Shown here: positions 36,930 to 45,302 of the stretch, in pieces | How positions within the stretch are numbered: position 1 is the stretch's first letter | Layout: each line of letters opens with the position of its first letter | From: Dokdonia sp. Hel_I_53 | GTDB taxonomy: Bacteria; Bacteroidota; Bacteroidia; Flavobacteriales; Flavobacteriaceae | Assembly: GCF_007827465.1 (NCBI RefSeq) | Contig: NZ_VISL01000001.1 | Span: 1,941,001 to 2,005,000 of the forward strand | Length of the DNA stretch: 64,000 nucleotides | Direction of reading: 5' to 3' | The notes under the pieces: generated by a model | What the model saw: the letters and a program-made list of their open reading frames with translations, nothing else | Told to the model about the DNA's origin: nothing | The model's database searches: none | Program-made: the position numbers and the translations under genes

Positions 36930-37285
36930 ATAGCCTTATGTATTATGTATGTTATGATACCCCAAAGTTCCAGTTGACTTTTAAGCTTTGTGATCCTAAT
37001 CACATTAAAATCACCTTCCTCAATTACTAGTGCTAATGTGTCAAGCGCTGGTGACAATGCCCGGTCTATGACTAAAATATCTTGATCTAGAATATTAAAA
37101 TCGCGCCACTCATTCCCTTTTACACGTACATAGAAAGTCGCTTCTTTTGACGTTGTAAGTGCTTGATTTAAATCTATTACAGGCTCTCTGTAGTGCGTAG
37201 CAGGACTAGGAAAACCCGTTTGTACAGAGGTATTTCCATTATAATCTACAAGTGCCCGCTGTATTTTTTTAATTTTCAACTCCAT
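36926..37285 (-). CDS. umuD: UmuD-like protein without catalytic residues
   Basis: The 119-residue protein aligns well with UmuD around the cleavage site (TGFPSPATHYREPVIDLNQ) and the core (ATFYVRVKGNEWRDFNILDQDILVIDRAL). Where UmuD has GDSM with nucleophile Ser60, this protein reads GNEW. Where UmuD has GEFTVKKL with general base Lys97, it reads GDFNVIRI. It also lacks about 20 residues before the final strand. Self-cleavage to UmuD' therefore appears impossible, although the gene is intact and coupled to umuC. I read the residues directly; the alignment to E. coli UmuD is from memory. Confidence 0.85.
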   Translation of the reverse strand: MELKIKKIQRALVDYNGNTSVQTGFPSPATHYREPVIDLNQALTTSKEATFYVRVKGNEWRDFNILDQDILVIDRALSPALDTLALVIEEGDFNVIRITKLKSQLELWGIITYIIHKAI

Positions 37286-37298
37286 AATAATGTAAAAG

Positions 37299-37315
37299 TA
37301 TGGATATTTTCCATA
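37299..37315 (-). promoter_or_regulatory. Candidate operator of umuDC
   Basis: The inverted repeat TATGGA-TATTT-TCCATA lies 14-30 bases before the umuD start. A near-consensus -7 box (minus strand TACTTTTA, 37302-37295) overlaps its edge, which is where a repressor such as LexA would act. Confidence 0.45.
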
Positions 37316-37429
37316 TTAATGTATTTATTCCAATATTTAACGTGTGTTTTATTTTTTTGATATCATCTCAATAGTACTCCTTGACTTAAAAAAGAATGGC
37401 TTCACGCAATGCTTTGTGAGTTAGTATTT

Positions 37430-37445
37430 CGCTTTCGCGAAAGCG
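37430..37445. repeat. Interspersed palindrome copy 7 (intergenic)
   Basis: Exact. Self-complementarity extends to about 22 bases (37427-37448) because AAA/TTT flanks the core. It lies directly upstream of the rnpA -7 box. Confidence 0.92.
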
Positions 37446-37453
37446 AAAAAAAC

Positions 37454-37461
37454 TATCTTTG
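37454..37461 (+). promoter_or_regulatory. -7 box of rnpA promoter
   Basis: TATCTTTG, an exact TAnnTTTG, ends six bases before the rnpA ATG at 37467, so the transcript would be leaderless or nearly so. Confidence 0.65.
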
Positions 37462-37466
37462 TCCTA

Positions 37467-37844
37467 ATGAAATACACGTATCCCAAGGCCGAAAGACTCA
37501 AATCAAGAAAGATCATTGATGCATTATTTGTTGAGGGACACTCTGTAAAATCATATCCGCTACGCCTAGTATATCTTGAAACGCCGCTACCAGTAGAAGG
37601 AATTAATGTTCAGGCTGGGGTTTCTGTTTCAAAACGTAGTTTTAAGCTTGCTGTCTCACGTAACCGCATCAAACGTTTAATGCGTGAATCGTACCGCCTA
37701 CATAAAAACCTTATAGACACTAGCGGTAAAAGCTATGCGCTTCTTTTTCTATATACTGGTCGAGAAGAAATCTCTCAGCAAGATCTTCATAAGGCTATAA
37801 TTAAACTTATAAAACGTTTTAATGAGGTGACTGTTCTTTCATAA
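37467..37844 (+). CDS. rnpA: Ribonuclease P protein component
   Basis: A 125-residue basic protein that supports the catalytic RNA of RNase P in trimming tRNA 5' ends. It has the standard start (YPKAERLKSRKIIDALF) and the RNA-binding RNR motif SRNRIKRLMRESYRLHK. rpmH is not upstream, as is often the case in Bacteroidota; here umuDC is divergent. A palindrome copy lies on each side of the gene. Confidence 0.95.
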   Translation: MKYTYPKAERLKSRKIIDALFVEGHSVKSYPLRLVYLETPLPVEGINVQAGVSVSKRSFKLAVSRNRIKRLMRESYRLHKNLIDTSGKSYALLFLYTGREEISQQDLHKAIIKLIKRFNEVTVLS

Positions 37845-37968
37845 CAACTTTCTGCACGAGCTTTCCTGTTTTTATAGACTTGTTACATCTCTCTCCTTTT
37901 CTTATCTTGTTAGATCTAGAAATAGTTATGTACTATTCTATAGGAAAAATGTGGCGTGAACAGATGTA

Positions 37969-37984
37969 CGCTTTCGCGAAAGCA
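37969..37984. repeat. Interspersed palindrome copy 8 (intergenic)
   Basis: The 15 bases CGCTTTCGCGAAAGC are exact; the last G is A. It lies between rnpA and the CtpA gene, 539 bases from copy 7, the closest pair in the window. Confidence 0.9.
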
Positions 37985-38047
37985 TACTATACTCTTTACC
38001 GTAATTTTACGTTATATCCAATGACTCTAGAACTAAAGAAATTCTAA

Positions 38048-39673
38048 ATGAAAAAGAAAATAATCATACCTATATTAGCCATCACCATTGCTATAGGGAC
38101 CTTAAGTTTTAAAAGTGACTTTTTTGAAATTGCAAAGCAAATTGAGATTTTTACAGATCTTTTTAAGGAGCTTAATATGAATTATGTGGATGAGACAAAT
38201 CCAGCAGATTTAATGAATAGCGCCATCGAGGGGATGCTAGAAGACCTAGACCCATATACAAAATACTGGACAGAGCAAGAGGTAGAAGATGCGCGCATTA
38301 ATCGCAGTGGAGATTATTCTGGCATAGGAGCAACTGTACGCAATCAAGATAGTAAGATGACTATTATGGAACCTCGTAAGGGCTATCCAGCAGATAAAGC
38401 TGGGCTAAAAGCGGGCGACGAGATTTTGAAAATAGGAGATATAAATGTAAAAGAGTTTGAGGGGGATGCTGGTGATCTTTTAAAAGGGGCTCCTAATAGT
38501 GAGGTAGAGATTACCTATAGCCGTCAAGGAAAATCGTCTACCACGACCATTACAAGATCTTCTGTAGAAATAGATGCAGTGCCCTTTTCAAAATTAATTA
38601 ATGGGGATACTGGCTACATTGTTCTTACAAAGTTCAATAAAAAGGCTTCTGCGCAAGTGAAGGAAGCGCTCGTAAATTTAAAGTCTGATGGGGCCTCAAA
38701 AATTATTCTAGATTTAAGAGGAAATGGCGGAGGTCTTTTGAGTGAAGCTATCAACATCTGTAACCTATTTTTACCTAAAGGCAAACTTATTACCACCACA
38801 AAATCTGTCGTAAAAAAGTATAACAAAACGTATGTTACAAAGCAGGAACCTGTAGACACAGAAATACCGCTCGTAGTGCTTGTAAATGGCCGTAGCGCTT
38901 CTGCTTCTGAAATCGTTTCTGGAGGATTACAAGATTATGATCGTGCTGTTGTAGTGGGCGCTAGAACATTTGGTAAAGGACTGGTACAACGTCCTAAACC
39001 ACTCACTTACGGAACTTCGGTTAAGATTACTATTTCTCGCTATTACACGCCTTCTGGGAGGTGTATACAGGCGCTAGATTACTGGAACCGTGATGATGAT
39101 GGAAATGCTGTAAGAACTAATGCAGATGATTACAATGAGTTTAAAACAGTAAATGGGCGTAAGGTTTTTGATGGGGGCGGTGTATTGCCAGATATCCAAA
39201 TTTCTTCTGCAAAATTAAGTCCCGTGACCACTGCTTTGCTTAAAGACAATGCAATTTTTGAATATGCTACAGATTATTATTACCGTCATCAATATAGTAA
39301 TATGACCGAATTCAGCTGGACAAACGCAGATTATAATGACTTCAAAAGATTTTTGAAACAAACGGGGTTTGAATATGAGACAGAAACAGAAGTTGCGTTT
39401 GAAAAAGCGCTACAACAAGCTGGAAAAGATGACATAGAGAAAGAAGTTTTATCTGCTTACAACACCTTAGATGCGGCCATTGCTAAAGCAAAAGAAAAAG
39501 CTATAGATGAACGGCAAGAAGAAATAGAGAATTTACTAGTAGATGAGATTGTAAAACGATATTTCTATAGAGATGGACTGTATGAATACCAACTCCTTCA
39601 TAATAAAGAAATTCAAGAGGCAGTGACTGTTCTAGGTGATAAAGGAAAATACAAGAAGATTCTCAATTACTAA
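38048..39673 (+). CDS. S41-family C-terminal processing peptidase
   Basis: The 541-residue protein starts with a membrane anchor or signal (about 5-22). A PDZ domain follows (about 85-170; YSGIGATVRNQDSKM, GDEILKIGDINV), then a tail-specific protease domain with the Ser-Lys dyad (Ser in NGRSASASEIVSGGL, Lys in ARTFGKGLVQ). A C-terminal helical region of about 150 residues completes it. It degrades or trims periplasmic proteins from their C-termini. The partial name CtpA/Prc fits by family; the substrate is unknown. Confidence 0.93.
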   Translation: MKKKIIIPILAITIAIGTLSFKSDFFEIAKQIEIFTDLFKELNMNYVDETNPADLMNSAIEGMLEDLDPYTKYWTEQEVEDARINRSGDYSGIGATVRNQDSKMTIMEPRKGYPADKAGLKAGDEILKIGDINVKEFEGDAGDLLKGAPNSEVEITYSRQGKSSTTTITRSSVEIDAVPFSKLINGDTGYIVLTKFNKKASAQVKEALVNLKSDGASKIILDLRGNGGGLLSEAINICNLFLPKGKLITTTKSVVKKYNKTYVTKQEPVDTEIPLVVLVNGRSASASEIVSGGLQDYDRAVVVGARTFGKGLVQRPKPLTYGTSVKITISRYYTPSGRCIQALDYWNRDDDGNAVRTNADDYNEFKTVNGRKVFDGGGVLPDIQISSAKLSPVTTALLKDNAIFEYATDYYYRHQYSNMTEFSWTNADYNDFKRFLKQTGFEYETETEVAFEKALQQAGKDDIEKEVLSAYNTLDAAIAKAKEKAIDERQEEIENLLVDEIVKRYFYRDGLYEYQLLHNKEIQEAVTVLGDKGKYKKILNY

Positions 39674-39793
39674 TTTACCACTTTAAGACATTTCCTTATT
39701 TCGTGAATGTCGCTTAAAAGTCTATATTTTATGTTGCTACAAGGCTCATTCTATCTGGGGAGTATTTTAAAAATATAGACAGACTTAAGAAGA

Positions 39794-40300
39794 CTATTTT
39801 GAAATTTCAAAATAGAGTAACTCATCGCCATCAATTTCAATTTTTTTGGTAAACGCTAGACCTAGTTTTTTTAACAATTTTTGAGATGCTATATTATCTT
39901 CTACGGTGATAGCTCCTATTTTTGAAAGTTTAAACTCATTAAAAGCAACCTCAACTAATTTACGAGCAGCCTCATACGCATATCCTTTTTTCTCATGTTG
40001 CTCCAAAAAAGCAAATCCTATATCTACGCCTTCTAACCCTGAACGATCATATAGACCACAATTACCTAATAAAACTCCGTCTTTATCTCGAACGACCATA
40101 TAGTTTCCATAGCCTAGCTTTTCAAATTGTGGAGTGATTTTTAAACGTATATAATTTTCGGCCTCTGAGATACTATGCACGTTTCTATCTCCTATGAATT
40201 GAAGCCATTTAGGCGAATTTACTAATGAGTAAATAAAAGGTGCATCTGCTACAGTAACGGGTCGTATTGTAAGGCGCTCTGTCGTGAATATTTTGTACAT
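39794..40300 (-). CDS. RimJ/RimL-type GNAT N-acetyltransferase
   Basis: A 168-residue GNAT protein. It begins TERLTIRPVTVADAPFIYSLVNSP, typical of the RimJ/RimL group, and the acetyl-CoA site region is GFAFLEQHEKKGYAYEAARKLVEVAFNE. The closing SQKLLKKLGLAFTKK is the usual last helix-strand. The acetyl acceptor is unknown. Its promoter box ends almost at the ATG, so a leaderless transcript is likely. Confidence 0.88.
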   Translation of the reverse strand: MYKIFTTERLTIRPVTVADAPFIYSLVNSPKWLQFIGDRNVHSISEAENYIRLKITPQFEKLGYGNYMVVRDKDGVLLGNCGLYDRSGLEGVDIGFAFLEQHEKKGYAYEAARKLVEVAFNEFKLSKIGAITVEDNIASQKLLKKLGLAFTKKIEIDGDELLYFEISK

Positions 40301-40304
40301 TTCT

Positions 40305-40312
40305 CAAAGATA
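40305..40312 (-). promoter_or_regulatory. -7 box of GNAT gene
   Basis: Minus strand reads TATCTTTG, an exact consensus, ending four bases before the ATG. Confidence 0.65.
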
Positions 40313-40553
40313 GGACACAGTGATTGTCTATTTTAAGTTTTTCTATTTAACAAAAAAAGAGATTTTATCACATTTATACACATACTCTTATGGAATCTTT
40401 TTTAGATTTTTTTGAATTTATGCCGGTATGGCAAAATTAACTATGAGTATTATGCAATCAAGGGAAAAAATTTACAATTTTTAGAATGAAGAAAATGAAA
40501 ATATGTCTAAAAGTTTATTTTGTAAATTTAGACTAGACAAATATTTTATAATT

Positions 40554-42824
40554 ATGAAAAGGAAAGTTTTTCTTAGTATTATTAGTGTTTTTTATATTTC
40601 AAAACTTTTGGCTTCTTCTAAGATTTCTTCTAAAGTTGATTCAAAAAAAATCACTGTATTTTGGGATGCCTCCTCATTTGTTGATAATAAAAATTTAAAC
40701 CTTGAACTTGAATTTCTTGACGCTTATCTCAATGAAGTTTATGACGCAGAAGTAAAATTGGTTGTCTTTTCAAATGAAGTTTTAAATTTTGACTTCTATC
40801 CAATCATAAATGGAGACTCATCATCACTTATTAAATATTTGAAGAATATCGTTTATGATGGTGATTCTGTGATTCCAATTGAACATATTAATGGGTGGGC
40901 AGATCAATATCTAATATTCACCAATGGACTATCTCTAAATGAAAGTGACTACTCAACTTTTGACGCGCAGATAATAGCTATAAATTCCTCAGATAATGTA
41001 TCCAGTAAAGTTCTCCACAATTTTGCTTTTAAGAAATTGGGGTATTATTTTGACCTCAGAAAAATAGGCGTTAAGAATATTGTTCAAGATATTATTTCAG
41101 ATAAAATCATTTTTACGATCTATGAGCCGATTCCTAAAAGCCAAGATGAATTTTTAATTTCTGGATTTTGCTACTCCTACGAGACGGGAGATGTCATTCA
41201 AAATTTTGAAATATTTCAAAATGGTAAACTTCAAAATTTTACTATTAATAATCAAGGAATGTTTGAAACAACAGTAAGATTAGGTGATACGCTTACATTT
41301 AATAGCCTTGGAAAAAATCAAAAAAAACTTGTAGTTCCAGATAAAGAGTTGCAATATGTTTACTTAACAGAACAAGTGGAAAACCTTGATGAGGTATTAC
41401 TATCTAGTCGGAAATCTAGTAAATCTAATCTTCAAAAAATTACGGCTTATGGAAAAGTAAGTGAAGAGTCTGTAGGGTATGCTATTGAGACTATAGATAG
41501 AGATGATATTTCTGACTCTGCTAGAACTTTAGGAGAAATGATAAGTGGTAAGTTTTCGGGTGTACAACTATTTGATTCTCAGAATTTAGGAAAAGTTATA
41601 GTTCGCAATAATCGCAATATTCCGACATTTAGTAAGGGTGATAATAAATTTAAAGCCTATACATCAATTTATCCACTTTTTGTAGTAGATGGTATTCCTC
41701 TTAAAAGAAGTACTCCAGATAAAACAGTAGATTATAGTTTCATTAATCCAGATGATGTTAAAAGTATTACTGTACTAAAGGGTTTAGCAGCTACTAACCG
41801 ATATGGCACACAAGGAAGTGCTGGTGTTTTTCTGATAGAAACTAAATCTAAAAACAAAGTCTACATAAAAGAAAAAACAAGAAGAAATTATACACGTGAA
41901 CTAAGTATTTTTTCAGGAGATTTGAGCATTATTGATATTAAAACTAGCACAAAATATGTTGATAGACTTATGCATAAAAATATCAACACTTCTTATCAAA
42001 ACTATTTAAAATATAAAGATGAATTTAAAGAAGATCCTCGATACTTTCTTAATTCTTCAGAATTTTTCCATAAGAATAAGAAATATGGCATAGCAAAAAG
42101 AATATTATCTAATATTCTTGTATATCATAAGGATCAATTATCTGTTTTACGTGTCGCTGCTTTTATCTTTAGAAAAAGAAATAATCATAGTGAGGCTTTA
42201 AAAATATATGAACGTATTTTAAAATTGAGTCCATACGAATCACAAAATTATCTAGATTTTGCAAAGGCACTTGGTAATGCAAACAAAAATAAAGAAGCAA
42301 TAACCTTATTTCAAAAAATTCTAGACGGAAGCGCAAATTTAGAAATTGATTTTAGTAATCTTAGGCCTCAAATAGTATATGCATATAAAAAGTTATTAAA
42401 TAAAAGAAACGGCTCTTGGGATACATCTAGCATTCCAAAAAATTATCTAAATGCAGCCTATCAGAAACTACGATTAGAAATTGAATGGACAAGTTACGAT
42501 GATAGGTTTAGACTAAACATCGTAAGTCCAAATAAGAAATTATTGTATTGGGACCATACTGAAGAATTGGGATATGATGAGATTCAAAATAATTTAAAGT
42601 ATGGGGTACTTTCTAAAGTAATAAATATCAACCCTCAGCAATTAGGAGAATATTATTTTGGTATTGAATCAAAGGACAGCCCATTTACTTCTAAAGAATC
42701 ATTTGCTTTCGTTACAATTTATAAAAATTACGGTAGCCCAAATGAGACAAAAAAACAAAAACTTATTCCTTTGAGTTCTAATAATAATATATTTTTTCTA
42801 AAAACAACATTAGCTGTTGACTAA
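40554..42824 (+). CDS. TonB-plug-domain protein without barrel, TPR-containing
   Basis: The product is about 756 residues (ATG at 40554 gives the signal peptide MKRKVFLSIISVFYISKLLAS). Residues about 30-190 form an unrecognised domain, perhaps vWA-like. Residues about 205-280 resemble a carboxypeptidase-regulatory repeat (DVIQNFEIFQNGKLQNFTI). Residues about 300-440 match a TonB-dependent receptor plug with SusC-like ends (PLFVVDGIPL, INPDDVKSITVLKGLAATNRYGTQGSAGVFLIETK). Instead of a 22-strand barrel, helical repeats of the TPR type follow (about 500-600), then a beta-rich tail. Function is unknown; a periplasmic or surface scaffold is one possibility. Confidence 0.75.
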   Translation: MKRKVFLSIISVFYISKLLASSKISSKVDSKKITVFWDASSFVDNKNLNLELEFLDAYLNEVYDAEVKLVVFSNEVLNFDFYPIINGDSSSLIKYLKNIVYDGDSVIPIEHINGWADQYLIFTNGLSLNESDYSTFDAQIIAINSSDNVSSKVLHNFAFKKLGYYFDLRKIGVKNIVQDIISDKIIFTIYEPIPKSQDEFLISGFCYSYETGDVIQNFEIFQNGKLQNFTINNQGMFETTVRLGDTLTFNSLGKNQKKLVVPDKELQYVYLTEQVENLDEVLLSSRKSSKSNLQKITAYGKVSEESVGYAIETIDRDDISDSARTLGEMISGKFSGVQLFDSQNLGKVIVRNNRNIPTFSKGDNKFKAYTSIYPLFVVDGIPLKRSTPDKTVDYSFINPDDVKSITVLKGLAATNRYGTQGSAGVFLIETKSKNKVYIKEKTRRNYTRELSIFSGDLSIIDIKTSTKYVDRLMHKNINTSYQNYLKYKDEFKEDPRYFLNSSEFFHKNKKYGIAKRILSNILVYHKDQLSVLRVAAFIFRKRNNHSEALKIYERILKLSPYESQNYLDFAKALGNANKNKEAITLFQKILDGSANLEIDFSNLRPQIVYAYKKLLNKRNGSWDTSSIPKNYLNAAYQKLRLEIEWTSYDDRFRLNIVSPNKKLLYWDHTEELGYDEIQNNLKYGVLSKVININPQQLGEYYFGIESKDSPFTSKESFAFVTIYKNYGSPNETKKQKLIPLSSNNNIFFLKTTLAVD

Positions 42825-43193
42825 ATAATAATGATGGCTTAACAGGTTTTTTTATATTTAGACTTTGGTAAATTATACGTCAAGCATTAGCTTTAATTAT
42901 TAATGAATTTTCAAAAAAAAAGAATGACTTCAATAAATTAATATTTAATTTTAGGTAAAATAGCGCTATACTCAGCCCATACAAGGTATAAGTATGCTTT
43001 CTCACTAGTAAAATAATCACAATCAAAAAGCTACTGTCTCTTAGATCATTATTTATATTAACCTTCCGTAGGTCCCTTAAAGTAAAGACCTCACAGTTTG
43101 ATGAACTTAAAATTTTTTCTCCCTACATATACTAAAGTAAATCTGTCTCACTAGAGAACATATTAATTACCAGAAGTGTAAAAGAAGACTATT
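42825..43193. other. Intergenic stretch, no gene called
   Basis: These 369 AT-rich bases separate a plus-strand gene from a minus-strand gene end. On the minus strand a short frame ending at 42938 reads DYFTSEKAYLYLVWAEYSAIL, which looks protein-like, but it is closed by a stop about 30 codons upstream and I cannot match it to a family. It may be a remnant of a lost gene. I see no clear hairpin or promoter here. Confidence 0.4.
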
Positions 43194-43649
43194 TTATGAT
43201 TTAATCATACCTATATGAGGGATACCGTCCTCTAAGTATTCTTTACCTACCTCGTAAAAACCTAAGTTATTATAAAACTTTTTGAGATATGTCTGGGCTG
43301 AAATTTTAATGGGCTGCTCTTCATAAAAATCATAAATACATTGTATAGAAGCTTCCATGAGATCATAGCCATATGCATGATTACGTTCTTTCTGCTTTAC
43401 AAGAACACGACCTATACTTGCTTTATCAAAATAAAGTCCTGATTTAAATATACGGGTGTATGCGACTAACTCGTCATCTTTATATCCAAGAATATGGATG
43501 GCATCTTGATCTTTATAATCTATATCTTGATAAACACAGTCTTGCTCTACTATAAAAACTTCTGCACGTAATTGCAAAAGCGCATACAATTCCTTTATCG
43601 ATAAAAACTCAAACTTTTTTATTTTAAAATCGAGCGCAATTTTCTCCAT
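43194..43649 (-). CDS. elaA: ElaA-type GNAT acetyltransferase
   Basis: A 151-residue GNAT protein of the ElaA branch: LYALLQLRAEVFIVEQDCVYQDID is the characteristic N-terminal signature, IGRVLVKQKERNHAYGYDLME is the acetyl-CoA loop, and KKFYNNLGFYEVGKEYLEDGIPHIGM is the end. Its physiological substrate is unknown. It follows rpiB by 28 bases and a small hairpin lies between them. Confidence 0.9.
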   Translation of the reverse strand: MEKIALDFKIKKFEFLSIKELYALLQLRAEVFIVEQDCVYQDIDYKDQDAIHILGYKDDELVAYTRIFKSGLYFDKASIGRVLVKQKERNHAYGYDLMEASIQCIYDFYEEQPIKISAQTYLKKFYNNLGFYEVGKEYLEDGIPHIGMIKS

Positions 43650-43656
43650 AATCTTG

Positions 43657-43674
43657 CCGCGAAGCGGTTTTTTT
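43657..43674 (+). terminator. Small GC-rich hairpin with T run between rpiB and elaA
   Basis: CCGC-GAA-GCGG followed by seven T on the plus strand, i.e. oriented against the two minus-strand genes. No plus-strand gene precedes it, so it might stop antisense transcription. Confidence 0.4.
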
Positions 43675-43677
43675 ATA

Positions 43678-44109
43678 CTATTTACATGCTATTTTTTCAA
43701 CTCTAAGCTGGTGACGACCCCCTTCAAAAGGAGTATTTAAAAATGCCTTTACAATAGCTATTGCTTGATTTTCTGAAGTATATCTAGCAGGTATAGCTAG
43801 CACATTTGCATTGTTATGCTCACGGGCAAGAATGGCAATTTCTTTTATCCAGCAAAGCGCACCACGTACCCCTTTATGTTTGTTAACACTCATTGCAATA
43901 CCATTACCACTCCCACAGATAACAATACCAAAATCTACACGACCCTCCTCAATATCTTGAGCTACAGGGTGTCCAAAATCTGGATAGTCTACACTAGCAT
44001 CACTATCCGTTCCATAGTTTTTTACATTATGTCCTTCTGATTCTAAATAACTTTTTATAGCTACTTTATAACTTGTGCCTGCGTGATCATTACCGATGGA
44101 GATTTTCAT
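43678..44109 (-). CDS. rpiB: Ribose-5-phosphate isomerase B
   Basis: The 143-residue enzyme interconverts ribose 5-phosphate and ribulose 5-phosphate (pentose phosphate pathway). KISIGNDHAGTSYKVAIKSYL is the N-terminal signature, and DFGIVICGSGNGIAMSVNKHKGVRGALCW contains the catalytic Cys and anion hole. Cytoplasmic. It is the upstream gene of rpiB-elaA with its own promoter. Confidence 0.95.
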   Translation of the reverse strand: MKISIGNDHAGTSYKVAIKSYLESEGHNVKNYGTDSDASVDYPDFGHPVAQDIEEGRVDFGIVICGSGNGIAMSVNKHKGVRGALCWIKEIAILAREHNNANVLAIPARYTSENQAIAIVKAFLNTPFEGGRHQLRVEKIACK

Positions 44110-44128
44110 AGTACGTTTGTTTTACAAA

Positions 44129-44136
44129 CAAAAATA
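44129..44136 (-). promoter_or_regulatory. -7 box of rpiB promoter
   Basis: Minus strand reads TATTTTTG, an exact consensus, 20 bases before the rpiB ATG. Confidence 0.6.
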
Positions 44137-44202
44137 ACAAAATGAGATACAGCTATCCTCCTTACGAGGTTTTAATAGTAATATTTAATACGGCTGTCAA
44201 TA

Positions 44203-44218
44203 CGCTTTCGCGAAAGCG
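44203..44218. repeat. Interspersed palindrome copy 9 (intergenic)
   Basis: Exact, full 18-mer ACGCTTTCGCGAAAGCGT, upstream of rpiB. Confidence 0.92.
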
Positions 44219-44844
44219 TAAATTAGCATAAGTACCTTTCTACAAGAAGTTTAGATATAGGAAGAATAGCTTAAGGATTTATGAAATAGAGCGTTGTTCA
44301 TAAGTAGCTTTAGATTGTTTATAGTACTTGTCAATAACTTTTAATCTAAAATGATAACTCTATTTGGATTATAAATTTAAAAACACAATACAGCGCATGG
44401 TTATTACAAAGCAAATTTTTCTCTCCCTAAAAGTGAGCAATTTTATGAATAACTTTTGACCATATTTTTAATAAGTTCATAACTTATTTATGATCAATTT
44501 TATGTCAATCTAGGTTATTAACAATTGTTAACAGAGATTGCTAAATTCCATAAATTCAGTCAATCAATACACTTTATAAAGTCTCATAATATGTCAATAA
44601 GTATCAAAAAGTAATATATGCTAACTTCTATACTTAAAGTTATACCGCTATTCACAGTATATAATAATCATCAATTATTTTTTAAAATTTTAAAGAAAAC
44701 AAATGTTGTTTATATAGTATGTTGAAAACAATTAAAATTGACAAGACTTATAGATGTAAAAGCAACTGTAATTTTACTTTTAGTAAAATGGTATTTCTAA
44801 TACTTTTTTTTAAAGATCAACTAGAAAAATAATGGGAAAGAATT
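44219..44844. other. AT-rich gene-free stretch with two perfect inverted repeats
   Basis: No frame longer than a few dozen codons looks coding in these 626 bases. Two perfect inverted repeats stand out: AATAAGTT-CAT-AACTTATT at 44470-44488 and the palindrome TTAACAATTGTTAA at 44518-44531. I see no cluster of DnaA boxes, no terminator and no clear promoter. Confidence 0.5.
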
Positions 44845-45006
44845 TTAGCTGTTTAGAACAGTTGAAGTTTTATAAGTGGTAGAGGTCTGTTGCGCAGGAT
44901 TCGCTTCAAAACTCGCATTGATATATATGACGAAACCAATTATACCTACTATAAATATTAGGATAAGCAATAGCGTAGTGCTGTAATATTTCTTTGGTAT
45001 AGCCAT
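44845..45006 (-). CDS. Possible 53-residue single-pass membrane protein
   Basis: The frame from the ATG at 45006 reads MAIPKKYYSTTLLLILIFIVGIIGFVIYI: a short basic start, one strong membrane helix (about 11-29) and a Thr/Ser-rich tail of about 24 residues. An earlier in-frame ATG at 45051 would add a leader that looks less natural. The topology is convincing, but I know no family for it. It stands alone in a gene-poor area. Confidence 0.5.
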   Translation of the reverse strand: MAIPKKYYSTTLLLILIFIVGIIGFVIYINASFEANPAQQTSTTYKTSTVLNS

Positions 45007-45277
45007 AATCTTCAATACTGTAGACAACTTCAGTGTTAAAAGGTTTAACAAAATTAAGATAAATTTAAGAATTACCTAATCTATAACCTTTTTTTTTAGG
45101 TAAGCAACTGTTTTTTAGGCTAGTAATTTAAATGAGAACCTAAGCGATCATCGTTTTTTTAAAAATATTCATAATGTAAATTTCAAATCATAACTATTCA
45201 TACAGCCTATAAATAAATTATTATGTTACTAAAACTTAAAATTTTAACACATATAGATGCATTGAATTATTTAACCC

Positions 45278-45285
45278 TAATTTTG
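45278..45285 (+). promoter_or_regulatory. -7 box of rnr promoter
   Basis: TAATTTTG, an exact TAnnTTTG, 17 bases before the rnr start codon. The 271 bases upstream of it (45007-45277) are AT-rich, with a weak TTACCTAA/TTAGGTAA inverted repeat at 45073-45104 and nothing else I recognise. Confidence 0.6.
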
Positions 45286-45302
45286 TATTAGAAATAAATT
45301 AA

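Noticed and set aside
39680..39721. Imperfect inverted repeat after the CtpA gene
   Set aside because: The arms contain mismatches and there is no T run, so I did not call a terminator.
40374..40382. TTATACACA, a match to the DnaA box consensus
   Set aside because: It is a single isolated box in an intergenic region with no cluster, so it does not support an origin here.
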